This document shows, in pieces, positions 1 through 13,230 of a DNA stretch of 64,000 bases. This DNA comes from Serripes groenlandicus. Taxonomy: Eukaryota > Mollusca > Bivalvia > Cardiida > Cardiidae. A program made the position numbers and the translations under genes. The notes under the pieces were generated by a model, which did no database searches, was not told where the DNA came from, and saw only the letters and a list, made by a program, of their open reading frames with translations. Location of the stretch: NCBI GenBank assembly GCA_031761405.1, contig JASEVX010000005.1, positions 557,454-621,453 of the forward strand, given 5' to 3'. How positions within the stretch are numbered: the first letter of the stretch is position 1; every line of letters starts with the position of its first letter.

Positions 1-789
1 TTTATACATATTTAAGTGTCAAACTGATCATTCCTTTTTAAAAAAATATCAATCTTTTACATATATTTTGAAATAAGACTGAGTCAATATATTTTCCAGT
101 ATTATCATATCCGATCTTAGAGATGTCATTGTAAGTAATAGAGTAGTACCTTTTTCTGTCATACATACGGTGAACAATTGAATGTAGAACGTTATATCCA
201 ACATGTTAGAAATTTAATTTATTAATAACAATTGAAATGTTATCATTTATTATGTATAACCTGCGGATGAAGCATATATAAGTATGATCCCAAATATAGA
301 AGGTTTTTTTTTCGGAAAAGATACAATTATTTCAGTTAAGATTGTACGCTATATCAATTGCGTATGTATTTCTCTAAATGTTATATCGTGATTAAACTAA
401 CGGTCACTGATGTGTAAAGTAGAGTGTACTATACCTTCTTCGAGGAACCCGAAATCACACTGTGATAACTGCTTTGTCTGCAAAATAATCTCCTGTGTTC
501 CCTCGTACTATTAAGCAAACAATGAGAATAGTTTCAATTAAAGTATTGGATGCTACTTGCCCAGATATTAATTATACATCATTTTCAAAAAAGAAAAAGA
601 CATGCTCGTGTAAATATTTATTAAACTTAAACCAGAGCTCCCAATTATTTCTTTCATTGTGGTTCTATTCCTTGATCAGACGTACGGCAATTCTATCACG
701 GCGTCTGAAGACTTATTTGCGTAATCCCTCGTTGACAAATAAAGACTGGGTTAGTATAAGTTTTGCTTTAGGCCATTCGGACATTACCA

Positions 790-859
790 TCGAGAGCGGG
801 GATCCAACCCGGGTCTCGCGGACTTCTATCCCGAACTCTTACCACTCGGTTACGGCGGA
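790..859 (-). repeat. tRNA-derived SINE-like head, unit 1
   Basis: Read on the minus strand it starts TCCGCCGT..CCGAGTGGTAAGAG and carries GGGTTGGATCCC, like the A and B boxes of a Pol III tRNA promoter. The ends do not pair into an acceptor stem, so it is a tRNA-derived repeat and not a working tRNA. Confidence 0.6.
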
Positions 860-2389
860 TTTCTTAAGCGTACACAACATCTATGGTTATACTCGGTGTA
901 GCTAAGTAAAAGGAGGCTCAACATTGTTATTTGAAGATAAAGGTCACCTGTCCCAAAATACACCATATTCATGTATACATACATATAGAAAACAATATTC
1001 ATGTATGTGTCTATATTTAAAAAATATATATTTTCTTAAACATCTTTTTAAATTGTTCTTCAAAAGTACGATTATATATATATATATATATAAGAACTGA
1101 ATATCTTTAACAATGAAAGAAATGAATGAATGAATGGGATTTTAAGGCCCGTCGACATCTAAGATAATTTTGAGAGCTAAATCATTTACAAACTGTAAAT
1201 GATGAACTAATAAACTGAAATATAATCAACGAGACTATTAGACACAACAATAAAACATGATGTATGCGATACTTAACACTACTATAAAACAACATGAAAG
1301 TCAATGTAAAATAGGATATAGGTTAACAAGCCAAATATGACTTTGTAATACTTTTTTTGTGTAGCAAAATATGGCATATACCTTAGTAGTGCAATATTTG
1401 TAAGAGCACATGTATTAGTTTCTTTTCACTTATTCCAGGTTAATGATAAAATATATGACTACGCTGATGATTCCCTCTTAATGTATATCTATTATACTCA
1501 TTATATAATCACCTTTTAATTCTACTGTGTATATATGATGAATTTATCATTAATTCCTCTTTAGTATATTATTATTTGGAAAGTATTGAATAGATTTATT
1601 TTCTTGCACATAACTCATTTTCATTCTTCCATTCCAATTCATCTCACTAATTATCTTAAAAGCAAGCCAATCTTTTGTAAAAAACAGAATTATTCATGAC
1701 TTTTGTATTTTGTTGGTGTTTTATTATATGTGACAACTCCTCAAATGTTGCTTTAAATCTACGACAGTTCCACTGGTTTATAGAATTCATTTATAATCGC
1801 CTCGGAATTTACAGGTTCATAAATTTTGGTTTCAATTGCTGAAAAGTTTAGGTGTCACTAGGTTTATCTAATTGGACTTTAATCTTGTTTCTCAAATCAT
1901 TCAGCCTTTTTTGGTTTGTTTCAGATGTAATAATTGAAAGTTTATTGATATCAGGTGATTTACTTGTATGTCTTGAAACGTTTATAACGGTAGAAGATTC
2001 ATTTCGTTTCGAAAAAGATTCATTTTGTTTTGAAGTGGTTGCATTCTTTACTGGGGTTGCCTTGTTAATTGTTGGTGATGATAATTGGGCTGAATTAGAA
2101 TTAGAGGGCTTTGGTGATGATGATTGACTGAAGTAGAGAGTTGTTCATACGAAATAATTGATAGTAATTGTTTGCTGATGTAGGGAAACTTTTGAATTAA
2201 AACCTTTAAAAGGAGTTGGCATGTCGTACATTCTTGTTATTGGTGGTGGTGGTCGGATAACAGGCATGACAATTGTTGGTCTTGATTTATTTGCAAAACT
2301 GTTGTATCCTTGAAAGCTCGCTTGAACGTTTTGTTGCTGGGCAACAATCCTTTTGGCTTTCACAAAACATTAATATTCTGCGTAGAATT

Positions 2390-2760
2390 AACGCTCCGAA
2401 TTTCATTTAGTGTAAGCCAAAAGCAACATTCTTTTTAACTTGAAGCGTGATTAAGACCACAGTTTGCACATTTGACTGAATTGGTACATGTAGAGAGTTG
2501 ATGATCACCACCAACAAAAGAACATTTACCCGATACTTAAATGCCATTGCATTTATTCTCATGATGTTCAAACTGTTGGCAACGATAACAGTGCAAGGGA
2601 TAGGGAACGTAGCAATCAACATTGGCTATATGGTAACCAGGTTTTATTTCTGTTGATACACTTGGTTTATTAAACGTTAACATGTTAGAATAGGATAGTT
2701 TCTCAACATCTTATCTGAAAAAAATAGTTCAAAAATTGACATCTGTAACACCTTGACCTT
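2390..2760 (-). pseudogene. LINE ORF1 (CCHC gag-like) remnant, unit 1
   Basis: On the minus strand, one frame reads HCYRCQQFEHHENKCNGI, then stop, then KCANCGLNHASS. These are two zinc knuckles, C-x2-C-x4-H-x4-C and C-x2-C-x3-H, typical of the ORF1 protein of Jockey/CR1-type non-LTR retrotransposons. The frame has several stops. A proline-rich stretch follows toward 1,850. Confidence 0.6.
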
Positions 2761-4495
2761 TAAGATTTTCAATAATTTCATCGGTTTGGCAATTCAGGAA
2801 AGGATGAGCAAAGATATGTATAGGGACCTGAACAAAAAGTTTTTGATTTAAAAGTTTAACTGACTGATGTGTTTTGGATATTTCTACAGGTAGAGTACCA
2901 GTTTTTAAGCATTTAACTGATTTGGGTGCTCAAACAAAACATGAGAATTAGTTCTCAATTCCGAATAGAGATAGCTTAGTTATAAATATATTTTCATCTG
3001 TTGATGGCCAACGAGGGAACGTATTCCGGGGATATCCAACACGGTCTACACCAAGGTTACCTTAACGGCATACTCGTCTAGAACAAATTAAATCGAGCAA
3101 CTGATATTTCATGTGGTATCCGACCAAGCATGGATTACCATACGAAAGTGAACAATCGTCAATCAAACATTTATATTAACCAATTGACCCTAAAGCCACT
3201 GCCTTCTGATATACCTTGCCTCAAATGTAAACGGATACAACTATTTCTTAAATAACATCTTTATAGTAAATATAAATATCTCTAAAAAGAAAGCAAAGCT
3301 AAATAAAGGGTTTCAGTGCTAAACTTGACTAGCCGATTAATCAGGTCAGGCATTCCTAGTCTCCCATTTAACACAACTGAAGGCCAAAACGGTGGATTGT
3401 AGAATTGGAGTTTTAAATTTGCCATACTACAAGACTACTCAACTACCAGGATTCCATTATCAGGCGACACGGGTTGCAGCTCACGGCAAACAAGCAGGCA
3501 CAGTGGTGGACTTCTACCACACTGTAGTGCGTCAGCTTTGTTTACATTTACCCCACGCCAGCTGGCTGGATGTTTTATATAAACATTACTTTGAAATATG
3601 TTGAAAGTGTAACATACGACACAGAATTGTATAACCTCTACGTTGCCCTGCAACCAGATCAAGAGTCTAATCAAAAAGAACAACAACCTCTACTTAAGTT
3701 GTACATTCATAACCTGGAATATGCATTTGTTATTTCAACATAACATGGCGGTTCATCATTATAGTTTTTTTTATCATCATATGTCAACGAAATACTGGGA
3801 TTTATAAGTGTATTACTTATTTTGAAATCTCAGTAAATATCGTCAATATTGTTTTGAAGTTATATAACTGATAACTTACCACCATTGTAGTAACAGTTTT
3901 TGCTACATTACAAGAATGTATTCGAAGTTGTTATGTTTATCTTCATGGTTGCTTATATCTTACACTGTTACAATACAAGCTTTAATATTAACAATTCTTT
4001 GAATAATGTTGGCAGTGTAACATACGACAAAGGAATATATGTTAATGTTATTTATGTATTACATGTACTATCTCAACGTTGTCGTTCAACAGGATCAAAA
4101 GTCTGAACAGGAAGAATGACAACTTCATCTTACAGTTTTGTAATCACATAACACGTCATACATAGTTGTTATGTCTACAACGCTTCGCGTGTTATAAGTT
4201 GGATTAATTATTATCCTATATCAACGAAATACTGGGATCTGTCAGTGTATTTTATTTTAAATTATCAGTGAATATCGTCACTAGTGATTGTAACACGTTT
4301 GAAGTGATGCAGTAACTTTTGAGTGTTTTATCACTTTCACTTGCTCAATGTATGTGTTCTTGTATCTATGATAAAGTTTGATGTTTTATGCCGCTTAAAA
4401 CAAATTTTCATTTATATCACGCCAATTCCTTGGTAAGTTACCAGTTCTAATGGTTATTTATTCTGAAACTAGCCAGTCATCTGTAATGCTGACCC

Positions 4496-4594
4496 CGCAA
4501 TACTAAGCGCAAAAGGGTTCAGCCGTAAGTACATGTTTTACAATCTTAAGTATGACCCGACCGCGGATCGGACGCGCGGCCTCCTGCACCCTAG
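4496..4594 (-). repeat. Second tRNA-like SINE piece, unit 1
   Basis: The minus strand carries TGCAGGAGGCCGCGCGTCCG and GATCCGCGGTCGGGTCATAC, resembling the anticodon-arm and B-box side of a tRNA-derived SINE. The same piece recurs in units 2, 3 and 4. Confidence 0.5.
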
Positions 4595-6055
4595 GCCTCT
4601 GTTTTTTACGCGAAAAAATAACACTTTTTTTGCCATTTTTTGAATGGTTATAACAATTTAATGCGTTCATATGAATACAAATGAACAATGGTTGCATGAA
4701 GGTCAATATCTCTCCTCACAAGAAATGAAAAAATTCTATGGGGAACAGTGCCTCTAAAATGAGTTACCATGGATACAAAATGTATCATTTTAAAATTTAA
4801 AAAAAAAAAAAAAAATTAATGTTTATTTAAATATTGCCAGCATGTGGGTTAAAACAAATGGATCATATTTTCTACCAAAAGTCATCATTTGATGAAGGTT
4901 ATTACGTAGAAAACAATTGATTATCAAATTGTTAAATGTGGTCCCAAACCCTTCTTTGCAAATGGTGTTTTTTACGGGAAAAAAGAACACTTTTTTGCCA
5001 TTTATTGAATGGTTTTAAAAATTTAATGCGTTCATATGAATACAAATGAACAATGGATGCATGAAGGTCAACATCTCTTCTCACAAGAAATGAAAAAAGC
5101 TATGGGGAACAGTGCCTCTAAAATGAGTTACCATGGATATAAAATGTATCATTTTAAAATTTAAAAAAAATAAAAAAATTGTTTAATGTTTATTTAAATA
5201 TTACCAGCATGTGGGTTAAAAAAAATGGATCATATTTTTTACCAAAAGTCATCATTTGATGAAGGAAACGTACAGCAAACGTATGCAACAAAATGTGAAG
5301 GGTTTAACCCTTTCTCTCATACGACAATTCTGCAGCAGAAGACTTTGAACATATTTGACATGTCTTAAACTTTGTCATAAACCTACAAAATAGATGAAGT
5401 AAAATGGTATTAGGAAAGTCATTGGTTAAACATCAGATAATTTTATGTTCATGTAACTCCAATATAGGTTCGAATGTTCAGCAGTGATTATGAACCTACA
5501 GGTTCGATCCAAAAGTGCCCCGCACCAATTATGGTGGAGTACCTTTGGGCAAGGTACATTTCCTCGCATAGTACTTGTTTGTTTACCCAGGGATCACAAA
5601 CAAGTAAATTGATGCTGTGATATTACTGAAATAATGTTAACATGGCTCAAAACCCTAATAAAACAAAATCTAAAATTCCAAGGGAGGTAATTCATGTTTT
5701 TTTAGTTTTTAAATAACTAAGTGAGGTAATTTGTATTTTTTGGTGATGAGGTATTTTAAAATCTTATTTATGCACAAACGATCATATGTTCCCCGTAGCT
5801 TTTTTCTTGCGTTTGATTAAGCAAATGTTCATCTATATATTTATGTAATTCACTTAATTGGAGATGGCTGCATTTTTTTTAAATAAGTGGTAAATATTGC
5901 GTTTTTCGTCAAACACTCAACTTTTCACACTGTTTCCATGGCAACAGGGCAATATTTGGAATTTCTAACACTATTTTTCTGAATAGTTCACTGATGTCAA
6001 CATGTGGAATAAGTTTAAGCAATATCCGTGACTATGCGTGCCGAAAAAGTTTAAA
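4595..6055. repeat. Insertion private to unit 1 with 367-bp direct duplication
   Basis: Units 2 and 4 run straight from the SINE piece into the 'gggatttgaacattacaac' segment, so this stretch is extra. Two similar 367-bp blocks follow each other (for example 'cgttcatatgaatacaaatg' at about 4,663 and 5,031). Near 5,500 a segment with 'acctttgggcaaggtac' resembles tails of invertebrate SINEs. A related 'atcccaaacccttcttt' stretch occurs at 58,305. No coding sequence was seen. Confidence 0.5.
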
Positions 6056-7283
6056 TGCTTACAGAGAATAGCTATTAATAACCAAAGACATCGGGATTTG
6101 AACATTACAACAAAGTCAATTTTCAATTATGCATAATGCATTAACACATTATTAAGTTCTCGTGCAATCTTTTAAAGGTAGCATAGGTTGCTGGTTTTTA
6201 AACAGATACAAATGCAAATGCACGTTTGTAAAAGTACCTTAAATGTACGTGTTTTTTTATATTATGATTGGGCATATATCCGAAAATGATAATACTCTTT
6301 AATAAAAGTGTTTGTTCTTACTAAAAATACTTGTCCAACTCCTTTCCGTGGGCTTTCTCGATTTGTACCTTTAGGTTCGATTTCTTAAAATAAAGATGAA
6401 ACAAATATAAATAAATGAGTATTAGTAGTATAAAGCATACTTTGTATTTTCCAATTTCAATCTATTTTTATTTTAAAGTTAGTTAAGTTTCATAATTATT
6501 GTATTTCTGCATTTTCATTTGCATGCATATTTAAGTGTCCAACTGATTATTCCTTTTTAAAATGTTTATCAATCTTATACATATATATTTTAAGATAATA
6601 CTGGTCCATGAAATTGTCTTAGAGATTTCATCGTAACTAATAGAGTAACACCATTTTATTTCATACATACGGTGAACAATTGCATGTAGAACGTAATATC
6701 AAACATGTTAGAAATGTATTAATAACAATTGAAATGTTACCATTTATCGTGTATAATTTGCAGAAGAAGCATATATAAGAATGATCCCAAATATATATTT
6801 TTTATTTCGGGAAAGATACAACTATTTCAGTTAATAGTGTACGTTATATCAATGACATATGTATTTCACTAAATGTTATATCGTGATTAAACTTACGATC
6901 ACTGAAATGTAAAGTAGAGTGTACTATACCTTCTTTGAGGAACCCAAAATCACACTGTGATAGCGTCTCTATCAGCGAGATAATCGCCTGTATTCCATTT
7001 CTCTGTTAAGCAAACAATGAGAATAGTTTCAATTTAAGGATTGGATACTACTTGCTCGGATATTAGTTATACGTCATTTTTTAAAAGAAAAGATATTCGG
7101 TCGTGTAATATTTATTAAACTAAAACTAGAGCTCCCAATTACACCTTTCATTGTGGTTCTATTCCTTGTTCAGAAGTACGGCAATTCTATCACGGCGTCT
7201 AAAGACTTACTTTTGTAATCCCTCGTTGACAAATTAGGACTAGATTAGTATAGGTTTTGCTTTAGGGCATTCGGACATTACCA

Positions 7284-7353
7284 TCGAGAGCGGGGATCCA
7301 ACCCGGGTCTCGCGGACTTCTATCCCGAACTCTTACCACTCGATCACGGCGGA
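7284..7353 (-). repeat. tRNA-derived SINE-like head, unit 2
   Basis: This is the unit-2 counterpart, with GATCGAGTGGTAAGAG (A-box-like) and GGGTTGGATCCC (B-box-like) on the minus strand. No acceptor stem is present. Confidence 0.6.
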
Positions 7354-8580
7354 CGTCTTAAGCGTACACGTAATAAGTAAAAGAAGGCTCAACATTGTAA
7401 TTTGAAGATAAAGGCCACCTGTCCCAAATACACAAAATTTATTTATACATGCATATAGCAAACTATATTCATGTATGTGCCTATATATTTAAACATATCC
7501 ACCAAATCTCTAATTTTGTATTTGGTACACATACAAAGTATGCAATGTTTTTTATGATTTATATGTGCTTATTTTTTTATATATTCTTAAACATCTTAAA
7601 TTGTTCTTCAAGAATACGATATATATATAAAAGCATCTCGTTCAGCTGAATATCTTAAACAATAAATGAAATGAGTGAATGGAATTTTAATTCGCTAACT
7701 GTAAATGATGAACTTACCAACTGAACCATAAACAACGAGACTATTAGACAAAACAATCAAGCATGATGTATGCGATACTTAACATTAATATAAAACAACA
7801 TGAAAGTCAATTTAAAATAGGATATAGGTTAGCAAGCCAAATATGATTATGTAATACTTAACATAAAGATAAAACAATATATGAGAAAATGTAAAAAAGG
7901 ATCAGTAAGAGTAATAAATGTGCAAAAGCAAGGTTAAGAAATAATCAAATATTATTTTTAAAAAAATCCGTAAGGAATTCAAATAAAAGTTCAGATTTGA
8001 CAGACTCAAAGAGCTGACGCATACTTTGAGCCTTAAATAATATGTCACGTATTTGGGAGAAATTATCACATTCCAGAAAAAACATAGATATCATTTTCAA
8101 TGAATATAATTTTGGCAGTCCTCAGACAAAATTGGCATATTTTGTTCTATGCTTCTATATTTTGATGTCGTCCTTATTCAGGATTTAATTTGCTGATCGA
8201 ACACCAACACCGTGCTAATGACTTACTTAATTGTAAATGACATTTCTATATTCAAATATCCTTCAGGATGTAGTAATGTATATATATGTATAACGTCAAT
8301 ATTGTCTCTCCGGTTTTGTTTTGCTTGACAATCTTGTTTAAAAAATAATTGTTGATAAATGATTCAATGAATGCATGAATGAATAGTGTTCTAAGGCCCG
8401 TCGACATCAAAGGTCATTTGGGTGCTTAAACAAAAACATTAACAACTATAAATATTAAATAAACAACATTTTGAAATAATAAACTTATACAATTAGACAA
8501 ATGCCTTTAATGGCGTGTTACGTGTGCTTTGCTGAAATGTACACATAATATCTATTCGTCAGTTCTTAAATTTATCTTAC

Positions 8581-8733
8581 ATTTTCTGTGACAAATTCTT
8601 CAGCGATGACAGCCATCACCCGAATAGTTACCGGGGAAATACTTAGTGTGACGTCAGGAACTGACACGTCAATATGGGTTCCTTGGTTCGGTGAAATGTC
8701 ACCGGATATATGTATTTGAACCAATGACAGTAT
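8581..8733 (-). CDS. VPS13-like exon, array copy 5, intact
   Basis: The copy has 153 bases between CCTTATTTCAG and GTAAGATA and is open in phase 0 for 51 codons: ILSLVQIHISGDISPNQGTH, IDVSVPDVTLSISPVTIRVM, AVIAEEFVTEN. Splice sites are intact. The tail EEFVTEN is unlike that of the other copies. A hAT-like element sits only 28 bases upstream (8,762-9,452), in the intron next to the acceptor. No further VPS13 exon was recognised between here and position 1. Confidence 0.65.
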
Positions 8734-8761
8734 CTGAAATAAGGATATATAATGTATTTAC

Positions 8762-9452
8762 TCGGGATGGTAACGAATATTCGAATATTCGATCGTATGG
8801 TCGAATACTCAAATACTATATCATGATTCAAATATGCGATAAAAATCAGAAGAATTTATAAAATATTTATATATTTAAATCAAATTGACGCTACTTGAAA
8901 TAATTACCTTTGCTTTTTTGTTAAAAACTACAAGTCAAGGATTACCAATGGTCAATATTACGCGTATTGTATAAGGTGTCAATAATGTAGATAACATATC
9001 AAACTGATAATCATTGCTACGATTACTCCTAATGGGCAGTGCCACATTTCTACTCAAATAACGACATCCACCCTTCAAGAGAGTCCTTGTCCGATTTGTC
9101 ATGTTTTGAAAATATTTGAGAATTGGTAACATATCATGTAATTTTCAACACTATTTCAGTTGTATAGGTAATTAGAATAAAATGTTTCATAAGAAAAATA
9201 CATTAAGCAAGTGATCAATCAATTAAAATCTTAGCACTTTACTGACGAATTGTTCACTAACATCATTTTCTTTCAAATTCAAGTCCTGGAATTTGAACAA
9301 AATAAGACAACAGTAAGATCACTTTACGGCAAAGAATGCATTTATAAACTCTTTGATAGCAAAGCATGCACAAATGGGTCGAATATTCGAATATTCGAAT
9401 ACTTTGTGATCGAATATTCGAAAACTATTTTTGGTATTCGTTGCCATCCCTA
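8762..9452. mobile_element. hAT-like non-autonomous element, 691 bp
   Basis: It is flanked by an 8-bp duplication GTATTTAC (8,754-8,761 and 9,453-9,460). Unit 4 and the second exon flank of unit 2 have the uninterrupted site with one GTATTTAC-like copy. The ends are inverted: TCGGGATGGTAACGAATA against TAGGGATGGCAACGAATA. An 8-bp target duplication and GGGATGG-type termini fit the hAT superfamily. The interior has clusters of TTCGAATATTCGAA palindromes near both ends and no transposase. Confidence 0.85.
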
Positions 9453-10438
9453 GTATTTACCATTGATCTGTTGATAATATGGTTATATACACTTGTATAC
9501 TACTACAACCAATGAGCGCGTCAGTATTTATCAATTGTTAGTGGGTTACTGTCACTGGAGAGCAGATTCTTATGTCAACAAATCAATATATTTTACAGTT
9601 CGAGTTGGGGATCACAGGATACTATTCGCAATGTCTAAGTTCCTTTTTAAATGCGAATATAATTTGCAATTTGAGTGGTAAAATAAGACGTGTGTTTAGA
9701 AACTACTCGTAATATTTCCTAAATTCTTAATTGACTGTTTGTTGGGTTTGAAATTATAATATGAAGATAATTAGTATCTGATTTGCATGATCTGTTTGCG
9801 ATAATTTCCATCATAGTTTATACTATGTAACATTTGTGTAACACACTCATATCTATTTTGACGTATAACGACGTCTTCAGCGATAATGACCTTCTGAAGA
9901 ATTATGATCTTTAACATAAGTATTCATTAAATAAAGGTGAATCGACTGCATTTGATTGATATCGGAAATATGTCAAAAGCACGAGATATTTACAAGTATA
10001 GCTACGAGTTCATCAAAGTGTCATATTTTTCATATCAATCAAGCAGTAAATTATTCTGATAAATGATATACCTTTCTATTCTTTTTAATTGCCTTAGTTA
10101 TCCCCCCCCCCCCCATACATATATATAAAACAACTATATAAATAAAAGTGTAATATTTAAATCCAAGTGAAATTATTGTGACAGAAGGAAGAATTGCTCA
10201 TTTGAGCATTAACATGACAGAATGTAAAAAAACCTTGCGCGCATGACATTATTGCTATGTAAAACGTGCAACGCATGACAGCTATTATAGATAAATGACA
10301 TACAGCAATCATTTAAATAATATTCATGAATTATCTAATCAAAGGTAAATTCCATTTATGTCTTGTCATCTGTCTGTGTTTTGCTGTTTCGTTAATGTTG
10401 AAAATATATCCAATTGTCAGTTATTAAGTTTATCTTAC

Positions 10439-10582
10439 ATTTTGAGTGGAAAATGCACCGGCGAGGACAGCCATGTTTACCGGTGAGATACTAAGAGTGA
10501 GGTCAGGGACTGACACGTCAATATGGGTTCCTTGGTTTGGTAAAATGTCACCGGATATATTTATTCGACACAATGACAGTAT
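10439..10582 (-). CDS. VPS13-like exon, array copy 4, intact
   Basis: The copy has 144 bases between CTTATTTCAG and GTAAGATA and is open in phase 0: ILSLCRINISGDILPNQGTH, IDVSVPDLTLSISPVNMAVL, AGAFSTQN. Nine bases encoding the T-I-R-V positions are deleted, in frame. Two otherwise constant residues are changed (H to N and S to L in the ISGDIS stretch). It is the second exon of the doublet in the second array unit, 1.85 kb from copy 5. Confidence 0.6.
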
Positions 10583-12829
10583 CTGAAATAAGGATATATA
10601 ATGTATTTACTATTGATCTGTTAATAATAATGTTATATACACTTGTATACTCCTATGATCAATGAGTGCGTCACTTATCAATTGTTAGTGGGTTACTACC
10701 ACGGGTAAATGTTAAAAAAGTCTAGTTTGGGATCACAATATATTATTTGCAGCGTCTAAGTTCCCATCTAAATGCGTTTATAATTTGAAATTTGAGTAGT
10801 AAAAAAAGAAGTGTGTTCAAAAATATCTTCTAAATTCTTAATTGACTGTTTGTTGGGTTCGAAATTATAATATGAAAATAGTTAGTTTCTGATTTGCATG
10901 ATACTGTTTGCAATAATTTTCTCATAGTTTATACTATATAATATTAAATATTAAAAAAAGGTGAATCAACTGCATTCGATTCATATCGAAAATATGTCAC
11001 GAGGATGGAGTATTTACAAGTTTAACTACGAGTTCCATGAACGCGTTTTTAAAATTTGATCACGACTCATGAAAGTGTCATATTTTTATATAAAATAAGC
11101 AGTTTTTTTATTCTGATAAATGCTATAATTTTCTGTTCTGTTTAAATGCACTGTGTTTCCCCCCCTTTTCCAACTGCAGCGGATTATTTATAAAACAAAT
11201 AAATATATTTAACAACTATATAAATAAAAGTGTAATATTTCAACCAAGTGAAACGATTGTGACAAAAGGAAGACTAGCTCGTTTGAGGATTAACAACACA
11301 GATGTACAGAAACCTGGCGTGCATGACCTTGTTGCTTTGTTTTTATTTGCGTACACTAACAGGCGAAATGTATTGTATTTTTAATATTCTATTATCTTAA
11401 ATAACTTAACGATTTTAAGTACACGACATAATTCTTTGTATTTTCGTTTAGCTGATCAATATAGTTGAACCACTAGTATTTCCTTATTTTTTTCCGAAAA
11501 GGTGAACAATTATGTTGGTTCATTATAATTTTCAGTTATATACATGTTTCTCATAACCTTATCCGACTTTCGTTTTCGACCAGATACAACAATGAGTAGC
11601 CTTTATTACATGTACCATTAATCAGACTTGTTGCAATGGAAATTATCTCTTGTTAACATCTGAAATGGATACTCTTAGGACACTAGTTGACGCGCTAGCC
11701 ACTACCCATAATATAGAGTGAATTATAGTATGTTTAAATTGATTCATAGATCGTATATTTACTTCTACTATTTTGTGTAGCAAATATATGGCATGTACTT
11801 TAGTACTGTAATCATTTTAAGCTCACATGTATTAGCTTCTTTTCACTTATTCCAGGTAAATGCTAAAATATTTGACTACGCTGATGATTTCTTCTTAATA
11901 TGTATCTATTATACTCACTATATAATCACCTGTTCATTCTACTGTGTATATATGATGAATTTATCATTAAGTCCTCTTTGGTATATTTGCATTTGTTAAG
12001 TATTGAGTAGTTTTAGTTTCGTGCACAGCACTCATTCCATTCTTCTATTCCAATATATCTCACTAATTATTTTAAGAGAAAGATAACTTTTTGTTAAAAA
12101 AAACGGTATTATTCATGACTTTTGTATTTTTTTGTTGTTTTATTATAAGAGACGACACCTCAAGTTTTGCTTTTAAACCACGACAGGTCCACTAGATTAT
12201 GGAATTCATTTATAATCGCTTCGGTATACAGGTTCATAAATTTTGGTTTCGGCTTACGACTTCCATTCAATTACTGAACAGTTCAGGTCTAGAGTGTAAC
12301 TAGGTCTATCTAATTGTAATTTAATTTTGTTTTTCAAATCCTTCAGCCTTTGTTGGTTTGTTTTAGGTGTAATAATTGAAAGTTTATTGATATCAAGTGA
12401 TTTACTTGTTTGTTTTGAAACGTTTATAACGGTAGAAGATTCATTTTGTTTTGAAAAAGATTCATTTGTTTTGAATTGGGTGCTTTCTTTACAGCGGTTT
12501 CCTTGTTAATTGTTGGGGATGATGATTGCACTGAATTAGATGGCGTTGGTGATGATGATTGGACTGAAGTAGAGGGTTGTTCATACGAAATAATTTATTG
12601 TAATTGTTTACGAATATCGGGAAACTTTTGAGATAAAACCTTCAAAATGCGTTGGCATGTCGTACATTCTTGTTGTTGTTGGTGGTGGTCTGTTAACAGG
12701 CATGACAATAGTTTGTCTTGATTAATTAGCAAAATGTTTGAAAGCGCACTTGAACGTTTTGTTGCTGGCCAATTTTCCATTTGGCTTCCACAACACTAAC
12801 ATCCTGCGTAAACTTAACGCTCCGAATGT

Positions 12830-13230
12830 CTTTTTGTGTAATCCAAAACGAACATTCCTTTGAACTTATAGCGTGATTAAGACCACAGTTTGCACATTTG
12901 ACTGAATTGGTACAGGTAGAGAGTTGATGATCACCAACAACAAAAGAACATTAACCCTATACTTGAATGCCATTACATTTATCCTCATGATGTTCAAACT
13001 GTTGGCAACGATAACAACGCAAGGGATAGCGTACGTAGCAATCAACCTTGGCTATATTATGACCACTTTTAATTTATTTGGGTACAATTGGTTGATTAAA
13101 CGTGAACATGTAAGTGTTGGAAAGTTTCTCAACACATTCTCTGAAAATGTTAACTCGTTTGACATTTGTAACAGCTTGACCTTTAAGATTTTCAATAATT
13201 TCATCGGTTTGGCAAATTTCAAGTTCCATT
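12830..13230 (-). pseudogene. LINE ORF1 (CCHC gag-like) remnant, unit 2
   Basis: The minus strand reads CYRCQQFEHHEDKC, then KCANCGLNHAISSKECSFW. Both zinc knuckles are complete (CX2CX4HX4C; CX2CX3HX6C), but stops interrupt the frame between and around them. It is homologous to the blocks at 2.4 and 27.6 kb, so it was present before the array units multiplied. Confidence 0.65.

Larger units (their letters stand above)
1..6419. repeat. Array unit 1 (partial)
   Basis: The unit begins inside the shared sequence (TTTAAGTGTCAAACTGATCA at about 13) and runs through the tRNA-like SINE piece, the AAGGCCCGTCGACATC segment, LINE ORF1 remnants and the second SINE piece. Compared with units 2 and 4 it jumps from about 1,330 to the 'GTGTAGCAAA' segment, so it lacks the VPS13 exon doublet. 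It contains its own 1.4-kb insertion at about 4,595-6,055. No intact gene was seen. Confidence 0.75.

Noticed and set aside
790..859. Functional tRNA gene on the minus strand
   Set aside because: It has A- and B-box-like elements but no acceptor-stem pairing, and the same degenerate piece recurs at unit spacing.
495..905. 136-codon plus-strand open frame, the longest in the left part
   Set aside because: It reads antisense through the tRNA-like SINE head, and the sister units break the frame in several places.
1852..2127. 91-codon plus-strand open frame
   Set aside because: It is antisense to the proline-rich part of the LINE ORF1 remnant and has no protein-like support.
10100..10113. Poly-C tracts as regulatory elements
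   Set aside because: They recur at the same place in each array unit with variable length and are simple homopolymers.
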